Shown here: in pieces, positions 37,906 through 50,232 of the stretch | Position numbering within the stretch: the stretch's first letter is position 1 | How the letters are laid out: every line of letters begins with the position of its first letter | Assembly: GCA_947652605.1 (NCBI GenBank) | Contig: CANTFG010000113.1 | Coordinates: 1 to 64,000, forward strand | Reading direction: 5' to 3' | DNA: 64,000 bases | Origin: Elmis aenea | Lineage: Eukaryota > Arthropoda > Insecta > Coleoptera > Elmidae | Notes under the pieces: generated by a model | Seen by the model: only the letters and a program-made list of their open reading frames with translations | Told to the model about the DNA's origin: nothing | The model's database searches: none | Program-made: the position numbers and the translations under genes

Positions 37906-38060
37906 TATTTTTATATTCTTTTAGAATTTCTTTTTTTTTTTCGTTTTAAATTTTTCGTTTTTAAATATTTATACTCATAAAACATATAATTATATAAAAA
38001 TAAATAAAAAAACATTATAAAAACAAACATTTTATTTTTTCCCAATTACTACTACTATAT
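37906..38060 (+). other. Right noncoding region of the transposon, before the subterminal repeat
   Basis: Very AT-rich 3' untranslated sequence with T-runs (37929-37940) and the AATAAA pair. No coding potential seen. From 38090 to 38201 further noncoding sequence leads to the right inverted repeat. Confidence 0.6.
37999..38008 (+). terminator. Polyadenylation signal (overlapping AATAAA pair)
   Basis: AATAAATAAA contains AATAAA at 37999-38004 and again at 38003-38008, about 95 bp after the transposase stop codon and inside the element. It fits the 3' end of the parent transposase transcript. The region is very AT-rich, so one hexamer by chance is possible. Confidence 0.5.
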
Positions 38061-38089
38061 GCCATTGATGCGTTAACGCAACATTAATT
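38061..38089 (+). repeat. Subterminal repeat A, right copy
   Basis: Exact 29-bp match to 36972-37000, with TGCGTTAACGCA at 38069-38080. It lies 126 bp inside the right end, whereas the left copy touches the terminus, so the two ends are built asymmetrically. Confidence 0.85.
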
Positions 38090-38201
38090 TTCGTAGAATA
38101 TAAAGAAATTTTTTTCCAAAAAACTACAGAAATGTCTTAATTGGACCCTAATCAGATAGAATATTAACAAAAATTCGAAATCAAACCGGTATTTTAATGC
38201 T

Positions 38202-38215
38202 TGGCGTTTAATGGG
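38202..38215 (-). repeat. Right terminal inverted repeat
   Basis: TGGCGTTTAATGGG on the plus strand, the imperfect inverse of the left end. Inside it the sequence (TTTTAATGCT) does not continue the match with the left end, so the inverted repeat is short. Confidence 0.9.
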
Positions 38216-38219
38216 TTAA
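38216..38219. repeat. Target-site duplication TTAA, right
   Basis: TTAA directly after the element's terminal GGG, followed by CTAAAGCACGG, which is the uninterrupted continuation of the satellite monomer. Confidence 0.95.
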
Positions 38220-39718
38220 CTAAAGCACGGTATTTTTAGGAAATTATTAAAAATTAAAACCAGCTCATTGAAAGACATATGCAAAACAATTGTATTCATG
38301 TAAAGAGGCGATGGATAAACTGTTCCTGTGATATACAAATCAATAATTAAAATTGTTTCGAAATAGTTGCTCAAGGAACATATGTATTAACTAAAGCACG
38401 GTATTTTTAGGAAATTATTAAAAATTAAAACCAGCTCATTGAAAGACATATGCAAAACAATTGTGTTCATGTAAAGAGGCGATGGATAAACTGTTTCTGT
38501 GATATAAAAATCAATAATTAAAATTGTTTCGAAATAGTTGCTCAAGGAACATATGTATTAACTAAAGCACGGTATTTTTAGGAAATTATTAAAAATTAAA
38601 ACCAGCTCATTGAAAGACATATGCAAAACAATTGTATTCATGTAAAGAGGCGATGGATAAACTGTTCCTGTGATATACAAATCAATAATTAAAATTGTTT
38701 TGAAATAGTTGCTCAAGGAACATATGTATTAACTAAAGCACGGTATTTTTAGGAAATTATTAAAAATTAAAACCAGCTCATTGAAAGACATATGCAAAAC
38801 AATTGTGTTCATGTAAAGAGGCGATGGATAAACTGTTTCTGTGATATAAAAATCAATAATTAAAATTGTTTCGAAATAGTTGCTCAAGGAACATATGTAT
38901 TAACTAAAGCACGGTATTTTTAGGAAATTATTAAAAATTAAAACCAGCTCATTGAAAGACATATGCAAAACAATTGTATTCATGTAAAGAGGCGATGGAT
39001 AAACTGTTCCTGTGATATACAAATCAATAATTAAAATTGTTTCGAAATAGTTGCTCAAGGAACATATGTATTAACTAAAGCACGGTATTTTTAGGAAATT
39101 ATTAAAAATTAAAACCAGCTCATTGAAAGACATATGCAAAACAATTGTATTCATGTAAAGAGGCGATGGATAAACTGTTCCTGTGATATACAAATCAATA
39201 ATTAAAATTGTTTCGAAATAGTTGCTCAAGGAACATATGTATTAACTAAAGCACGGTATTTTTAGGAAATTATTAAAAATTAAAACCAGCTCATTGAAAG
39301 ACATATGCAAAACAATTGTATTCATGTAAAGAGGCGATGGATAAACTGTTCCTGTGATATACAAATCAATAATTAAAATTGTTTCGAAATAGTTGCTCAA
39401 GGAACATATGTATTAACTAAAGCACGGTATTTTTAGGAAATTATTAAAAATTAAAACCAGCTCATTGAAAGACATATGCAAAACAATTGTATTCATGTAA
39501 AGAGGTGATGGATAAACTGTTCCTGTGATATACAAATCAATAATTAAAATTGTTTCGAAATAGTTGCTCAAGGAACATATGTATTAACTAAAGCACGGTA
39601 TTTTTAGGAAATTATTAAAAATTAAAACCAGCTCATTGAAAGACATATGCAAAACAATTGTATTCATGTAAAGAGGCGATGGATAAACTGTTCCTGTGAT
39701 TTACAAATCAATAATTAA

Positions 39719-41599
39719 AATTGTTTCGAAATAGTTGCTCAAGGAACATATGTATTAACTAAAGCACGGTATTTTTAGGAAATTATTAAAAATTAAAACC
39801 AGCTCATTGAAAGACATATGCAAAACAATTGTTTTCATGTAAAGAGGCGATGGATAAACTGTTTCTGTGATATAAAAATCAATAATTAAAATTGTTTCGA
39901 AATAGTCGCTCAAGGAACATATGTATTAACTAAAGCACGGTATTTTTAGGAAATTATTAAAAATTAAAACCAGCTCATTGAAAGACATATGCAAAACAAT
40001 TGTATTCATGTAAAGAGGCGATGGATAAACTGTTCCTGTGATATACAAATCAATAATTAAAATTGTTTCGAAATAGTTGCTCAAGGAACATATGTATTAA
40101 CTAAAGCACGGTATTTTTAGGAAATTATTAAAAATTAAAACCAGCTCATTGAAAGACATATGCAAAACAATTGTATTCATGTAAAGAGGCGATGGATAAA
40201 CTGTTCCTGTGATATACAAATCAATAATTAAAATTGTTTCGAAATAGTTGCTCAAGGAACATATGTATTAACTAAAGCACGGTATTTTTAGGAAATTATT
40301 AAAAATTAAAACCAGCTCATTGAAAGACATATGCAAAACAATTGTGTTCATGTAAAGAGGCGATGGATAAACTGTTTCTGTGATATAAAAATCAATAATT
40401 AAAATTGTTTCGAAATAGTTGCTCAAGGAACATATGTATTAACTAAAGCACGGTATTTTTAGGAAATTATTAAAAATTAAAACCAGCTCATTGAAAGACA
40501 TATGCAAAACAATTGTATTCATGTAAAGAGGCGATGGATAAACTGTTCCTGTGATATACAAATCAATAATTAAAATTGTTTTGAAATAGTTGCTCAAGGA
40601 ACATATGTATTAACTAAAGCACGGTATTTTTAGGAAATTATTAAAAATTAAAACCAGCTCATTGAAAGACATATGCAAAACAATTGTGTTCATGTAAAGA
40701 GGCGATGGATAAACTGTTTCTGTGATATAAAAATCAATAATTAAAATTGTTTCGAAATAGTTGCTCAAGGAACATATGTATTAACTAAAGCACGGTATTT
40801 TTAGGAAATTATTAAAAATTAAAACCAGCTCATTGAAAGACATATGCAAAACAATTGTATTCATGTAAAGAGGCGATGGATAAACTGTTCCTGTGATATA
40901 CAAATCAATAATTAAAATTGTTTCGAAATAGTTGCTCAAGGAACATATGTATTAACTAAAGCACGGTATTTTTAGGAAATTATTAAAAATTAAAACCAGC
41001 TCATTGAAAGACATATGCAAAACAATTGTATTCATGTAAAGAGGCGATGGATAAACTGTTCCTGTGATATACAAATCAATAATTAAAATTGTTTCGAAAT
41101 AGTTGCTCAAGGAACATATGTATTAACTAAAGCACGGTATTTTTAGGAAATTATTAAAAATTAAAACCAGCTCATTGAAAGACATATGCAAAACAATTGT
41201 ATTCATGTAAAGAGGCGATGGATAAACTGTTCCTGTGATATACAAATCAATAATTAAAATTGTTTCGAAATAGTTGCTCAAGGAACATATGTATTAACTA
41301 AAGCACGGTATTTTTAGGAAATTATTAAAAATTAAAACCAGCTCATTGAAAGACATATGCAAAACAATTGTATTCATGTAAAGAGGTGATGGATAAACTG
41401 TTCCTGTGATATACAAATCAATATTTAAAATTGTTTCGAAATAGTTGCTCAAGGAACATATGTATTAACTAAAGCACGGTATTTTTAGGAAATTATTAAA
41501 AATTAAAACCAGCTCATTGAAAGACATATGCAAAACAATTGTATTCATGTAAAGAGGCGATGGATAAACTGTTCCTGTGATTTACAAATCAATAATTAA
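39719..41599. repeat. 11-monomer tandem duplication, copy 2 (empty site)
   Basis: Second copy of the 11-monomer unit. The TTAA corresponding to the transposon target lies at 40097-40100 and is uninterrupted, so the insertion followed this duplication or the duplication copied a pre-insertion allele. End approximate. Confidence 0.7.
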
Positions 41600-43099
41600 A
41601 ATTGTTTCGAAATAGTTGCTCAAGGAACATATGTATTAACTAAAGCACGGTATTTTTAGGAAATTATTAAAAATTAAAACCAGCTCATTGAAAGACATAT
41701 GCAAAACAATTGTGTTCATGTGAAGAGGCGATGGATAAACTGTTTCTGTGATATAAAAATCAATAATTAAAATTGTTTCGAAATAGTTGCTCAAGGAACA
41801 TATGTATTAACTAAAGCACGGTATTTTTAGGAAATTATTAAAAATTAAAACCAGCTCATTGAAAGACATATGCAAAACAATTGTGTTCATGTAAAGAGGC
41901 GATGGATAAACTGTTCCTGTGATATACAAATCAATAATTAAAATTGTTTCAAAATAGTCGCTCAAGGAACATATGTATTAACTAAAGCACGGTATTTTTA
42001 GGAAATTATTAAAAATTAAAACCAGCTCATTGAAAGACATATGCAAAACAATTGTATTCATGTAAAGAGGCGATGGATAAACTGTTCCTGTGATATACAA
42101 ATCAATAATTAAAATTGTTACGAAATAGTCGCTCAAGAAACATATGTATTAACTAAAGCACGGTATTTTTAGGAAATTATTAAAAATTAAAACCAGCTCT
42201 TTGAAAGACATATGCAAAACAATTGTATTCATGTAAAAAGGCGATGAATAAACTAATCCTTTGATATACAAATCAATAATTAAAATTGTTCAGAAATAGT
42301 CGCTCAAGGAACATATGTATTAACTAAAGCACGGTATTTTTAGGAAATTATTAAAAATTAAAACCAGCTCATTGAAAGACATATGCAAAACAATTGTATT
42401 CATGTAAAGAGGCGATGGATAAACTGTTCCTGTGATATACAAATCAATAATTAAAATTGTTTCGAAATAGTCGCTTAAGGAACATATGTATTAACTAAAG
42501 CACGGTATTTTTAGGAAATTATTAAAAATTAAAACCAGCTCATTGAAAGACATATGCAAAACAATTGTATTCAGATAAAGAGGCGATGGATAAACTGTTC
42601 CTGTGATATACAAATCAATAATTAAAATTGTTTCGAAATAGTCGCTCAAGGAACATATGTATTAACTAAAGCACGGTATTCTTAGGAAATTATTAAAAAT
42701 TAAAACCAGCTCATTGAAAGACATATGCAAAACAATTGTATTCATGTAAAGAGGCGATAGATAAACTGTTCCTGTAATATACAAATCAATAATTAAAATT
42801 GTTTCGAAATAGTCGCTCAAGGAACATATGTATTAACTAAAGCACGGTATTTTTAGAAAATTATTAAAAATTAAAACCAGCTCATTGAAAGACATATGCA
42901 AAACAATTGTATTCATGTAAAGAGGCGATGGATAAACTGTTCCTGTGATATACAAATCAATAATTAAAATTGTTTCGAAATAGTCGCTCAAGGAACATAT
43001 GTATTAACTAAAGCACGGTATTTTTAGGAAATTATTAAAAATTAAAACCAGCTCATTGAAAGACATATGCAAAAAAATTTTATTCATGTAAACAGGCGA

Positions 43100-43124
43100 T
43101 GGATAAACTGTTAAACAATAATTG
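43100..43124. repeat. Out-of-register monomer junction 3
   Basis: Third copy of the same 13-bp-short junction, with GTTAAAC at 43110. Its distance from junction 2, less the transposon insertion, is 45 monomers minus the net 12-bp indel. A rearranged junction has therefore been propagated at least twice. Confidence 0.85.
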
Positions 43125-46100
43125 AAATTGTTTCGAAATAGTCGCTCAAGGAACATATGTATTAACTGAAGCACGGTATTTTTAGGAAATTATTAAAAAT
43201 TAAAACCAGCTCATTGAAAGACATATGCAAAACAATTGTATTCATGTAAAGAGGCGATGGATAAACTGTTTCTGTGATATACAAATCAATAATTAAAATT
43301 GTTTCGAAATAGTCGCTCAAGGAACATATGTATTAACTAAAGCACGGTATTTTTAGGAAATCATTAAAAATTAAAACCAGCTCATTGAAAGACATATGCA
43401 AAACAATTGTATTCATGTAAACAGGCGATGGATAAACTGTTCCTGTGATATACAAATCAATAATTAAAATTGTTTCGAAATAGTCGCTCAAGGAACATAT
43501 GTATTAACTAAAGCACGGTATTTTTAGGAAATTATTAAAAATTAAAACCAGCTCATTGAAAGACATATGCAAAAAAATTTTATTCATGTAAACAGGCGAT
43601 GGATAAACTGTTCCTGTGATATACAAATCAATAATTAAAATTGTTTAGAAATAGTCGCTCAAGGAACATATGTATTAACTAAAGCACGGTATTTTTAGGA
43701 AATTATTAAAAATTAAAACCAGCTCATTGAAAGACATATGCAAAACAATTGTATTCATGTAAACAGGCGATGGATAAACTGTTCCTGTGATATACAAATC
43801 AATAATTAAAATTGTTTCGAAATAGTCGCTCAAGGAACATATGTATTAACTAAAGCACGGTATTTTTAGGAAATTATTAAAAATTAAAACCAGCTCATTG
43901 AAAGACATATGCAAAAAAATTTTATTCATGTAAACAGGCGATGGATAAACTGTTCCTGTGATATACAAATCAATAATTAAAATTGTTTAGAAATAGTCGC
44001 TCAAGGAACATATGTATTAACTAAAGCACGGTATTTTTAGGAAATTATTAAAAATTAAAACCAGCTCATTGAAAGACATATGCAAAACAATTGTATTCAT
44101 GTAAACAGGCGATGGATAAACTGTTCCTGTGATATACAAATCAATAATTAAAATTGTTTCGAAATAGTCGCTCAAGGAACATATGTATTAACTAAAGCAC
44201 GGTATTTTTAGGAAATTATTAAAAATTAAAACCAGCTCATTGAAAGACATATGCAAAACAATTGTATTCATGTAAACAGGCGATGGATAAACTGTTCCTG
44301 TGATATACAAATCAATAATTAAAATTGTTTCGAAATGGTCGCTCAAGGAACATATGTATTAACTAAAGCACGGTATTTTTAGGAAATTATTAAAAATTAA
44401 AACCAGCTCATTGAAAGACATATGCAAAACAATTGTATTCATGTAAACAGGCGATGGATAAACTGTTCCTGTGATATACAAATCAATAATTAAAATTGTT
44501 TCGAAATAGTCGCTCAAGGAACATATGTATTAACTAAAGCACGGTATTTTTAGGAAATTATTAAAAATTAAAACCAGCTCATTGAAAGACATATGCAAAA
44601 CAATTGTATTCATGTAAAGAGGCGATGGATAAACTGTTTCTGTGATATACCAATCAATAATTAAAATTGTTTCGAAATAGTCGCTCAAGGAACATATGTA
44701 TTAACTAAAGCACGGTATTTTTAGGAAATCATTAAAAATTAAAACCAGCTCATTGAAAGACATATGCAAAACAATTGTGTTCATGTAAAGAGGCGATGGA
44801 TAAACTGTTTCTGTGATATAAAAATCAATAATTAAAATTGTTTCGAAATAGTTGCTCAAGGAACATATGTATTAACTAAAGCACGGTATTTTTAGGAAAT
44901 TATTAAAAATTAAAACCAGCTCATTGAAAGACATATGCAAAACAATTGTATTCATGTAAAGAGGCGATGGATAAACTGTTCCTGTGATATACAAATCAAT
45001 AATTAAAATTGTTTCAAAATAGTCGCTCAAGGAACATATGTATTAACTAAAGCACGGTATTTTTAGGAAATTATTAAAAATTAAAACCAGCTCATTGAAA
45101 GACATATGCAAAACAATTGTATTCATGTAAAGAGGCGATGGATAAACTGTTCCTGTGATATACAAATCAATAATTAAAATTGTTTAGAAATAGTCGCTCA
45201 AGGAACATTTGTATTAACTAAAGCACGGTATTTTTAGGAAATTATTAAAAATTAAAACCAGCTCATTGAAAGACATATGCAAAACAATTGTATTCATGTA
45301 AAGAGGCGATGGATAAACTGTTCCTGTGATATACAAATCAATAATTAAAATTGTTTCGAAATAGTTGCTCAAGGAACATATGTATTAACTAAAGCACGGT
45401 ATTTTTAGGAAATTATTAAAAATTAAAACCAGCTCATTGAAAGACATATGCAAAACAATTGTATTCATGTAAAGAGGCGATGGATAAACTGTTCCTGTGA
45501 TATACAAATCAATAATTAAAATTGTTTCGAAATAGTTGCTCAAGGAACATATGTATTAACTAAAGCACGGTATTTTTAGGAAATTATTAAAAATTAAAAC
45601 CAGCTCATTGAAAGACATATGCAAAACAATTGTATTCATGTAAAGAGGCGATGGATAAACTGTTCCTGTGATATACAAATCAATAATTAAAATTGTTTCG
45701 AAATAGTTGCTCAAGGAACATATGTATTAACTAAAGCACGGTATTTTTAGGAAATTATTAAAAATTAAAACCAGCTCATTGAAAGACATATGCAAAACAA
45801 TTGTATTCATGTAAAGAGGCGATGGATAAACTGTTTCTGTGATATACAAATCAATAATTAAAATTGTTTCAAAATAGTCGCTCAAGGAACATATGTATTA
45901 ACTAAAGCACGGTATTTTTAGGAAATTATTAAAAATTAAAACCAGCTCATTGAAAGACATATGCAAAACAATTGTATTCATGTAAAGAGGCGATGGATAA
46001 ACTGTTTCTGTGATATACCAATCAATAATTAAAATTGTTTCGAAATAGTCGCTCAAGGAACATATGTATTAACTAAAGCACGGTATTTTTAGGAAATCAT

Positions 46101-48009
46101 TAAAAATTAAAACCAGCTCATTGAAAGACATATGCAAAACAATTGTGTTCATGTAAAGAGGCGATGGATAAACTGTTTCTGTGATATAAAAATCAATAAT
46201 TAAAATTGTTTCGAAATAGTTGCTCAAGGAACATATGTATTAACTAAAGCACGGTATTTTTAGGAAATTATTAAAAATTAAAACCAGCTCATTGAAAGAC
46301 ATATGCAAAACAATTGTATTCATGTAAAGAGGCGATGGATAAACTGTTCCTGTGATATACAAATTAATAATTAAAATTGTTTCAAAATAGTCGCTCAAGG
46401 AACATATGTATTAACTAAAGCACGGTATTTTTAGGAAATTATTAAAAATTAAAACCAGCTCATTGAAAGACATATGCAAAACAATTGTATTCATGTAAAG
46501 AGGCGATGGATAAACTGTTCCTGTGATATACAAATCAATAATTAAAATTGTTTAGAAATAGTCGCTCAAGGAACATTTGTATTAATTTAGCACGGTATTT
46601 TTAGGAAATTATTAAAAATTAAAACCAGCTCATTGAAAGACATATGCAAAACAATTGTATTCATGTAAAGAGGCGATGGATAAACTGTTCCTGTGATATA
46701 CAAATCTATAATTAAAATTGTTTCGAAATAGTCGCTCAAGGAACATATGTATTAACTAAAGCACGGTATTTTTAGGAAATTATTAAAAATTAAAACCAGC
46801 TCATTGAAAGACATATGCAAAACAATTGTATTCATGTAAAGAGGCGATGGATAAACTGTTCCTGTGATATACAAATCAATAATTAAAATTGTTTAGAAAT
46901 AGTCGCTCAAGGAACATTTGTATTAACTAAAGCACGGTATTTTTAGGAAATTATTAAAAATTAAAACCAGCTCATTGAAAGACATATGCAAAACAATTGT
47001 ATTCATGTAAAGAGGCGATGGATAAACTGTTTCTGTGATATACCAATCAATAATTAAAATTGTTTCGAAATAGTCGCTCAAGGAACATATGTATTAACTA
47101 AAGCACGGTATTTTTAGGAAATTATTAAAAATTAAAACCAGCTCATTGAAAGACATTATGCAAAACAATTGTATTCATGTAAAGAGGCGATGGATAAACT
47201 GTTCCTGTGATATACAAATTAATAATTAAAATTGTTTCGAAATAGTTGCTCAAGGAACATATGTATTAACTAAAGCACGGTATTTTTAGGAAATTATTAA
47301 AAATTAAAACCAGCTCATTGAAAGACATATGCAAAACAATTGTTTTCATGTAAAGAGGCGATGGATAAACTGTTTCTGTGATATAAAAATCAATAATTAA
47401 AATTGTTTCGAAATAGTCGCTCAAGGAACATATGTATTAACTAAAGCACGGTATTTTTAGGAAATTATTAAAAATTAAAACCAGCTCATTGAAAGACATA
47501 TGCAAAACAATTGTATTCATGTAAAGAGGCGATGGATAAACTGTTCCTGTGATATACAAATCAATAATTAAAATTGTTTCGAAATAGTTGCTCAAGGAAC
47601 ATATGTATTAACTAAAGCACGGTATTTTTAGGAAATTATTAAAAATTAAAACCAGCTCATTGAAAGACATATGCAAAACAATTGTATTCATGTAAAGAGG
47701 CGATGGATAAACTGTTCCTGTGATATACAAATCAATAATTAAAATTGTTTCGAAATAGTTGCTCAAGGAACATATGTATTAACTAAAGCACGGTATTTTT
47801 AGGAAATTATTAAAAATTAAAACCAGCTCATTGAAAGACATATGCAAAACAATTGTGTTCATGTAAAGAGGCGATGGATAAACTGTTTCTGTGATATAAA
47901 AATCAATAATTAAAATTGTTTCGAAATAGTTGCTCAAGGAACATATGTATTAACTAAAGCACGGTATTTTTAGGAAATTATTAAAAATTAAAACCAGCTC
48001 ATTGAAAGA

Positions 48010-50232
48010 CATATGCAAAACAATTGTATTCATGTAAAGAGGCGATGGATAAACTGTTCCTGTGATATACAAATCAATAATTAAAATTGTTTCGAAATAG
48101 TTGCTCAAGGAACATATGTATTAACTAAAGCACGGTATTTTTAGGAAATTATTAAAAATTAAAACCAGCTCATTGAAAGACATATGCAAAACAATTGTAT
48201 TCATGTAAAGAGGCGATGGATAAACTGTTCCTGTGATATACAAATCAATAATTAAAATTGTTTCGAAATAGTTGCTCAAGGAACATATGTATTAACTAAA
48301 GCACGGTATTTTTAGGAAATTATTAAAAATTAAAACCAGCTCATTGAAAGACATATGCAAAACAATTGTATTCATGTAAAGAGGCGATGGATAAACTGTT
48401 CCTGTGATATACAAATCAATAATTAAAATTGTTTCGAAATAGTTGCTCAAGGAACATATGTATTAACTAAAGCACGGTATTTTTAGGAAATTATTAAAAA
48501 TTAAAACCAGCTCATTGAAAGACATATGCAAAACAATTGTATTCATGTAAAGAGGCGATGGATAAACTGTTTCTGTGATATAAAAATCAATAATTAAAAT
48601 TGTTTCGAAATAGTCGCTCAAGGAACATATGTATTAACTAAAGCACGGTATTTTTAGGAAATTATTAAAAATTAAAACCAGCTCATTGAAAGACATATGC
48701 AAAACAATTGTATTCATGTAAAGAGGCGATGGATAAACTGTTCCTGTGATATACAAATCAATAATTAAAATTGTTTTGAAATAGTTGCTCAAGGAACATA
48801 TGTATTAACTAAAGCACGGTATTTTTAGGAAATTATTAAAAATTAAAACCAGCTCATTGAAAGACATATGCACAACAATTGTGTTCATGTAAAGAGGCGA
48901 TGGATAAACTGTTTCTGTGATATAAAAATCAATAATTAAAATTGTTTCGAAATAGTTGCTCAAGGAACATATGTATTAACTAAAGCACGGTATTTTTAGG
49001 AAATTATTAAAAATTAAAACCAGCTCATTGAAAGACATATGCAAAACAATTGTATTCATGTAAAGAGGCGATGGATAAACTGTTCCTGTGATATACAAAT
49101 CAATAATTAAAATTGTTTCGAAATAGTTGCTCAAGGAACATATGTATTAACTAAAGCACGGTATTTTTAGGAAATTATTAAAAATTAAAACCAGCTCATT
49201 GAAAGACATATGCAAAACAATTGTATTCATGTAAAGAGGCGATGGATAAACTGTTCCTGTGATATACAAATCAATAATTAAAATTGTTTCGAAATAGTTG
49301 CTCAAGGAACATATGTATTAACTAAAGCACGGTATTTTTAGGAAATTATTAAAAATTAAAACCAGCTCATTGAAAGACATATGCAAAACAATTGTATTCA
49401 TGTAAAGAGGCGATGGATAAACTGTTCCTGTGATATACAAATCAATAATTAAAATTGTTTCGAAATAGTTGCTCAAGGAACATATGTATTAACTAAAGCA
49501 CGGTATTTTTAGGAAATTATTAAAAATTAAAACCAGCTCATTGAAAGACATATGCAAAACAATTGTATTCATGTAAAGAGGTGATGGATAAACTGTTCCT
49601 GTGATATACAAATCAATAATTAAAATTGTTTCGAAATAGTTGCTCAAGGAACATATGTATTAACTAAAGCACGGTATTTTTAGGAAATTATTAAAAATTA
49701 AAACCAGCTCATTGAAAGACATATGCAAAACAATTGTATTCATGTAAAGAGGCGATGGATAAACTGTTCCTGTGATTTACAAATCAATAATTAAAATTGT
49801 TTCGAAATAGTTGCTCAAGGAACATATGTATTAACTAAAGCACGGTATTTTTAGGAAATTATTAAAAATTAAAACCAGCTCATTGAAAGACATATGCAAA
49901 ACAATTGTGTTCATGTGAAGAGGCGATGAATAAACTGTTTCTGTGATATAAAAATCAATAATTAAAATTGTTTCGAATTAGTTGCTCAAGGAACATATGT
50001 ATTAACTAAAGCACGGTATTTTTAGGAAATTATTAAAAATTAAAACCAGCTCATTGAAAGACATATGCAAAACAATTGTGTTCATGTAAAGAGGCGATGG
50101 ATAAACTGTTCCTGTGATATACAAATCAATAATTAAAATTGTTTCAAAATAGTCGCTCAAGGAACATATGTATTAACTAAAGCACGGTATTTTTAGGAAA
50201 TTATTAAAAATTAAAACCAGCTCATTGAAAGA
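48010..50232. repeat. 13-monomer tandem duplication, copy 1
   Basis: Exactly 13 monomers (2,223 bp) repeated head to tail. Shared rare variants are GCACAACAATTG (48870 and 51093), GAGGTGAT (49578 and 51801), GCGATGAATAAAC (near 49925 and 52148) and TTTCGAATTAG (49971 and 52194). I saw no difference between the copies. The start can lie anywhere from about 47931 to 48088. Confidence 0.85.

Larger units (their letters stand above)
36962..38215 (+). mobile_element. Non-autonomous piggyBac-like DNA transposon
   Basis: A 1,254-bp element inserted in the satellite. Its ends begin CCCATT and finish AATGGG. It is flanked by a perfect TTAA duplication, and removing it plus one TTAA restores the monomer exactly. 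TTAA duplication with CCC-starting inverted termini is the hallmark of the piggyBac superfamily. Inside are the beginning of a transposase-like frame at 37494 and a C-terminal cysteine-rich domain ending at 37905, in the same strand order as an intact gene, but the several-hundred-residue catalytic core is missing. The element is therefore an internal-deletion derivative needing transposase supplied in trans. The noncoding left part (36962-37493) and right part (37906-38215) are AT-rich and hold subterminal repeats. Confidence 0.95.
26018..39233. repeat. 70-monomer higher-order unit, copy 2, interrupted by a transposon
   Basis: Second head-to-tail copy of the 70-monomer unit, containing the 1,258-bp net insertion (element plus one TTAA) after 36957. 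With the insertion removed, the satellite on both sides of it still follows copy 1; the match runs to about 39.49 kb, where a GAGGTGAT monomer breaks it. Because copy 1 has an uninterrupted TTAA at 25000-25003, the transposon arrived after the duplication. Confidence 0.8.
36580..39718. repeat. 11-monomer tandem duplication, copy 1 (contains the transposon)
   Basis: With the insertion removed, this is 11 monomers (1,881 bp) followed head to tail by a second copy. Shared markers are TGTTTTCATG near 36692 and 39831, TTTTGAAAT near 38698 and 40579, and GAGGTGAT at 39502 and 41383. The start lies between about 36571 and 36692. Confidence 0.7.

Noticed and set aside
36972..38089. Direct 29-bp repeats as boundaries of a second element nested in the transposon
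   Set aside because: The repeats have no terminal inverted structure of their own, and the transposase remnant between them belongs to the outer element. Subterminal repeats of one element are simpler.
36962..38215. Helitron, LTR element or virus-derived insertion
   Set aside because: Inverted CCC...GGG ends, a TTAA duplication and exact restoration of the target fit piggyBac. There are no LTRs, no reverse transcriptase or integrase motifs, and no hairpin-CTRR end.
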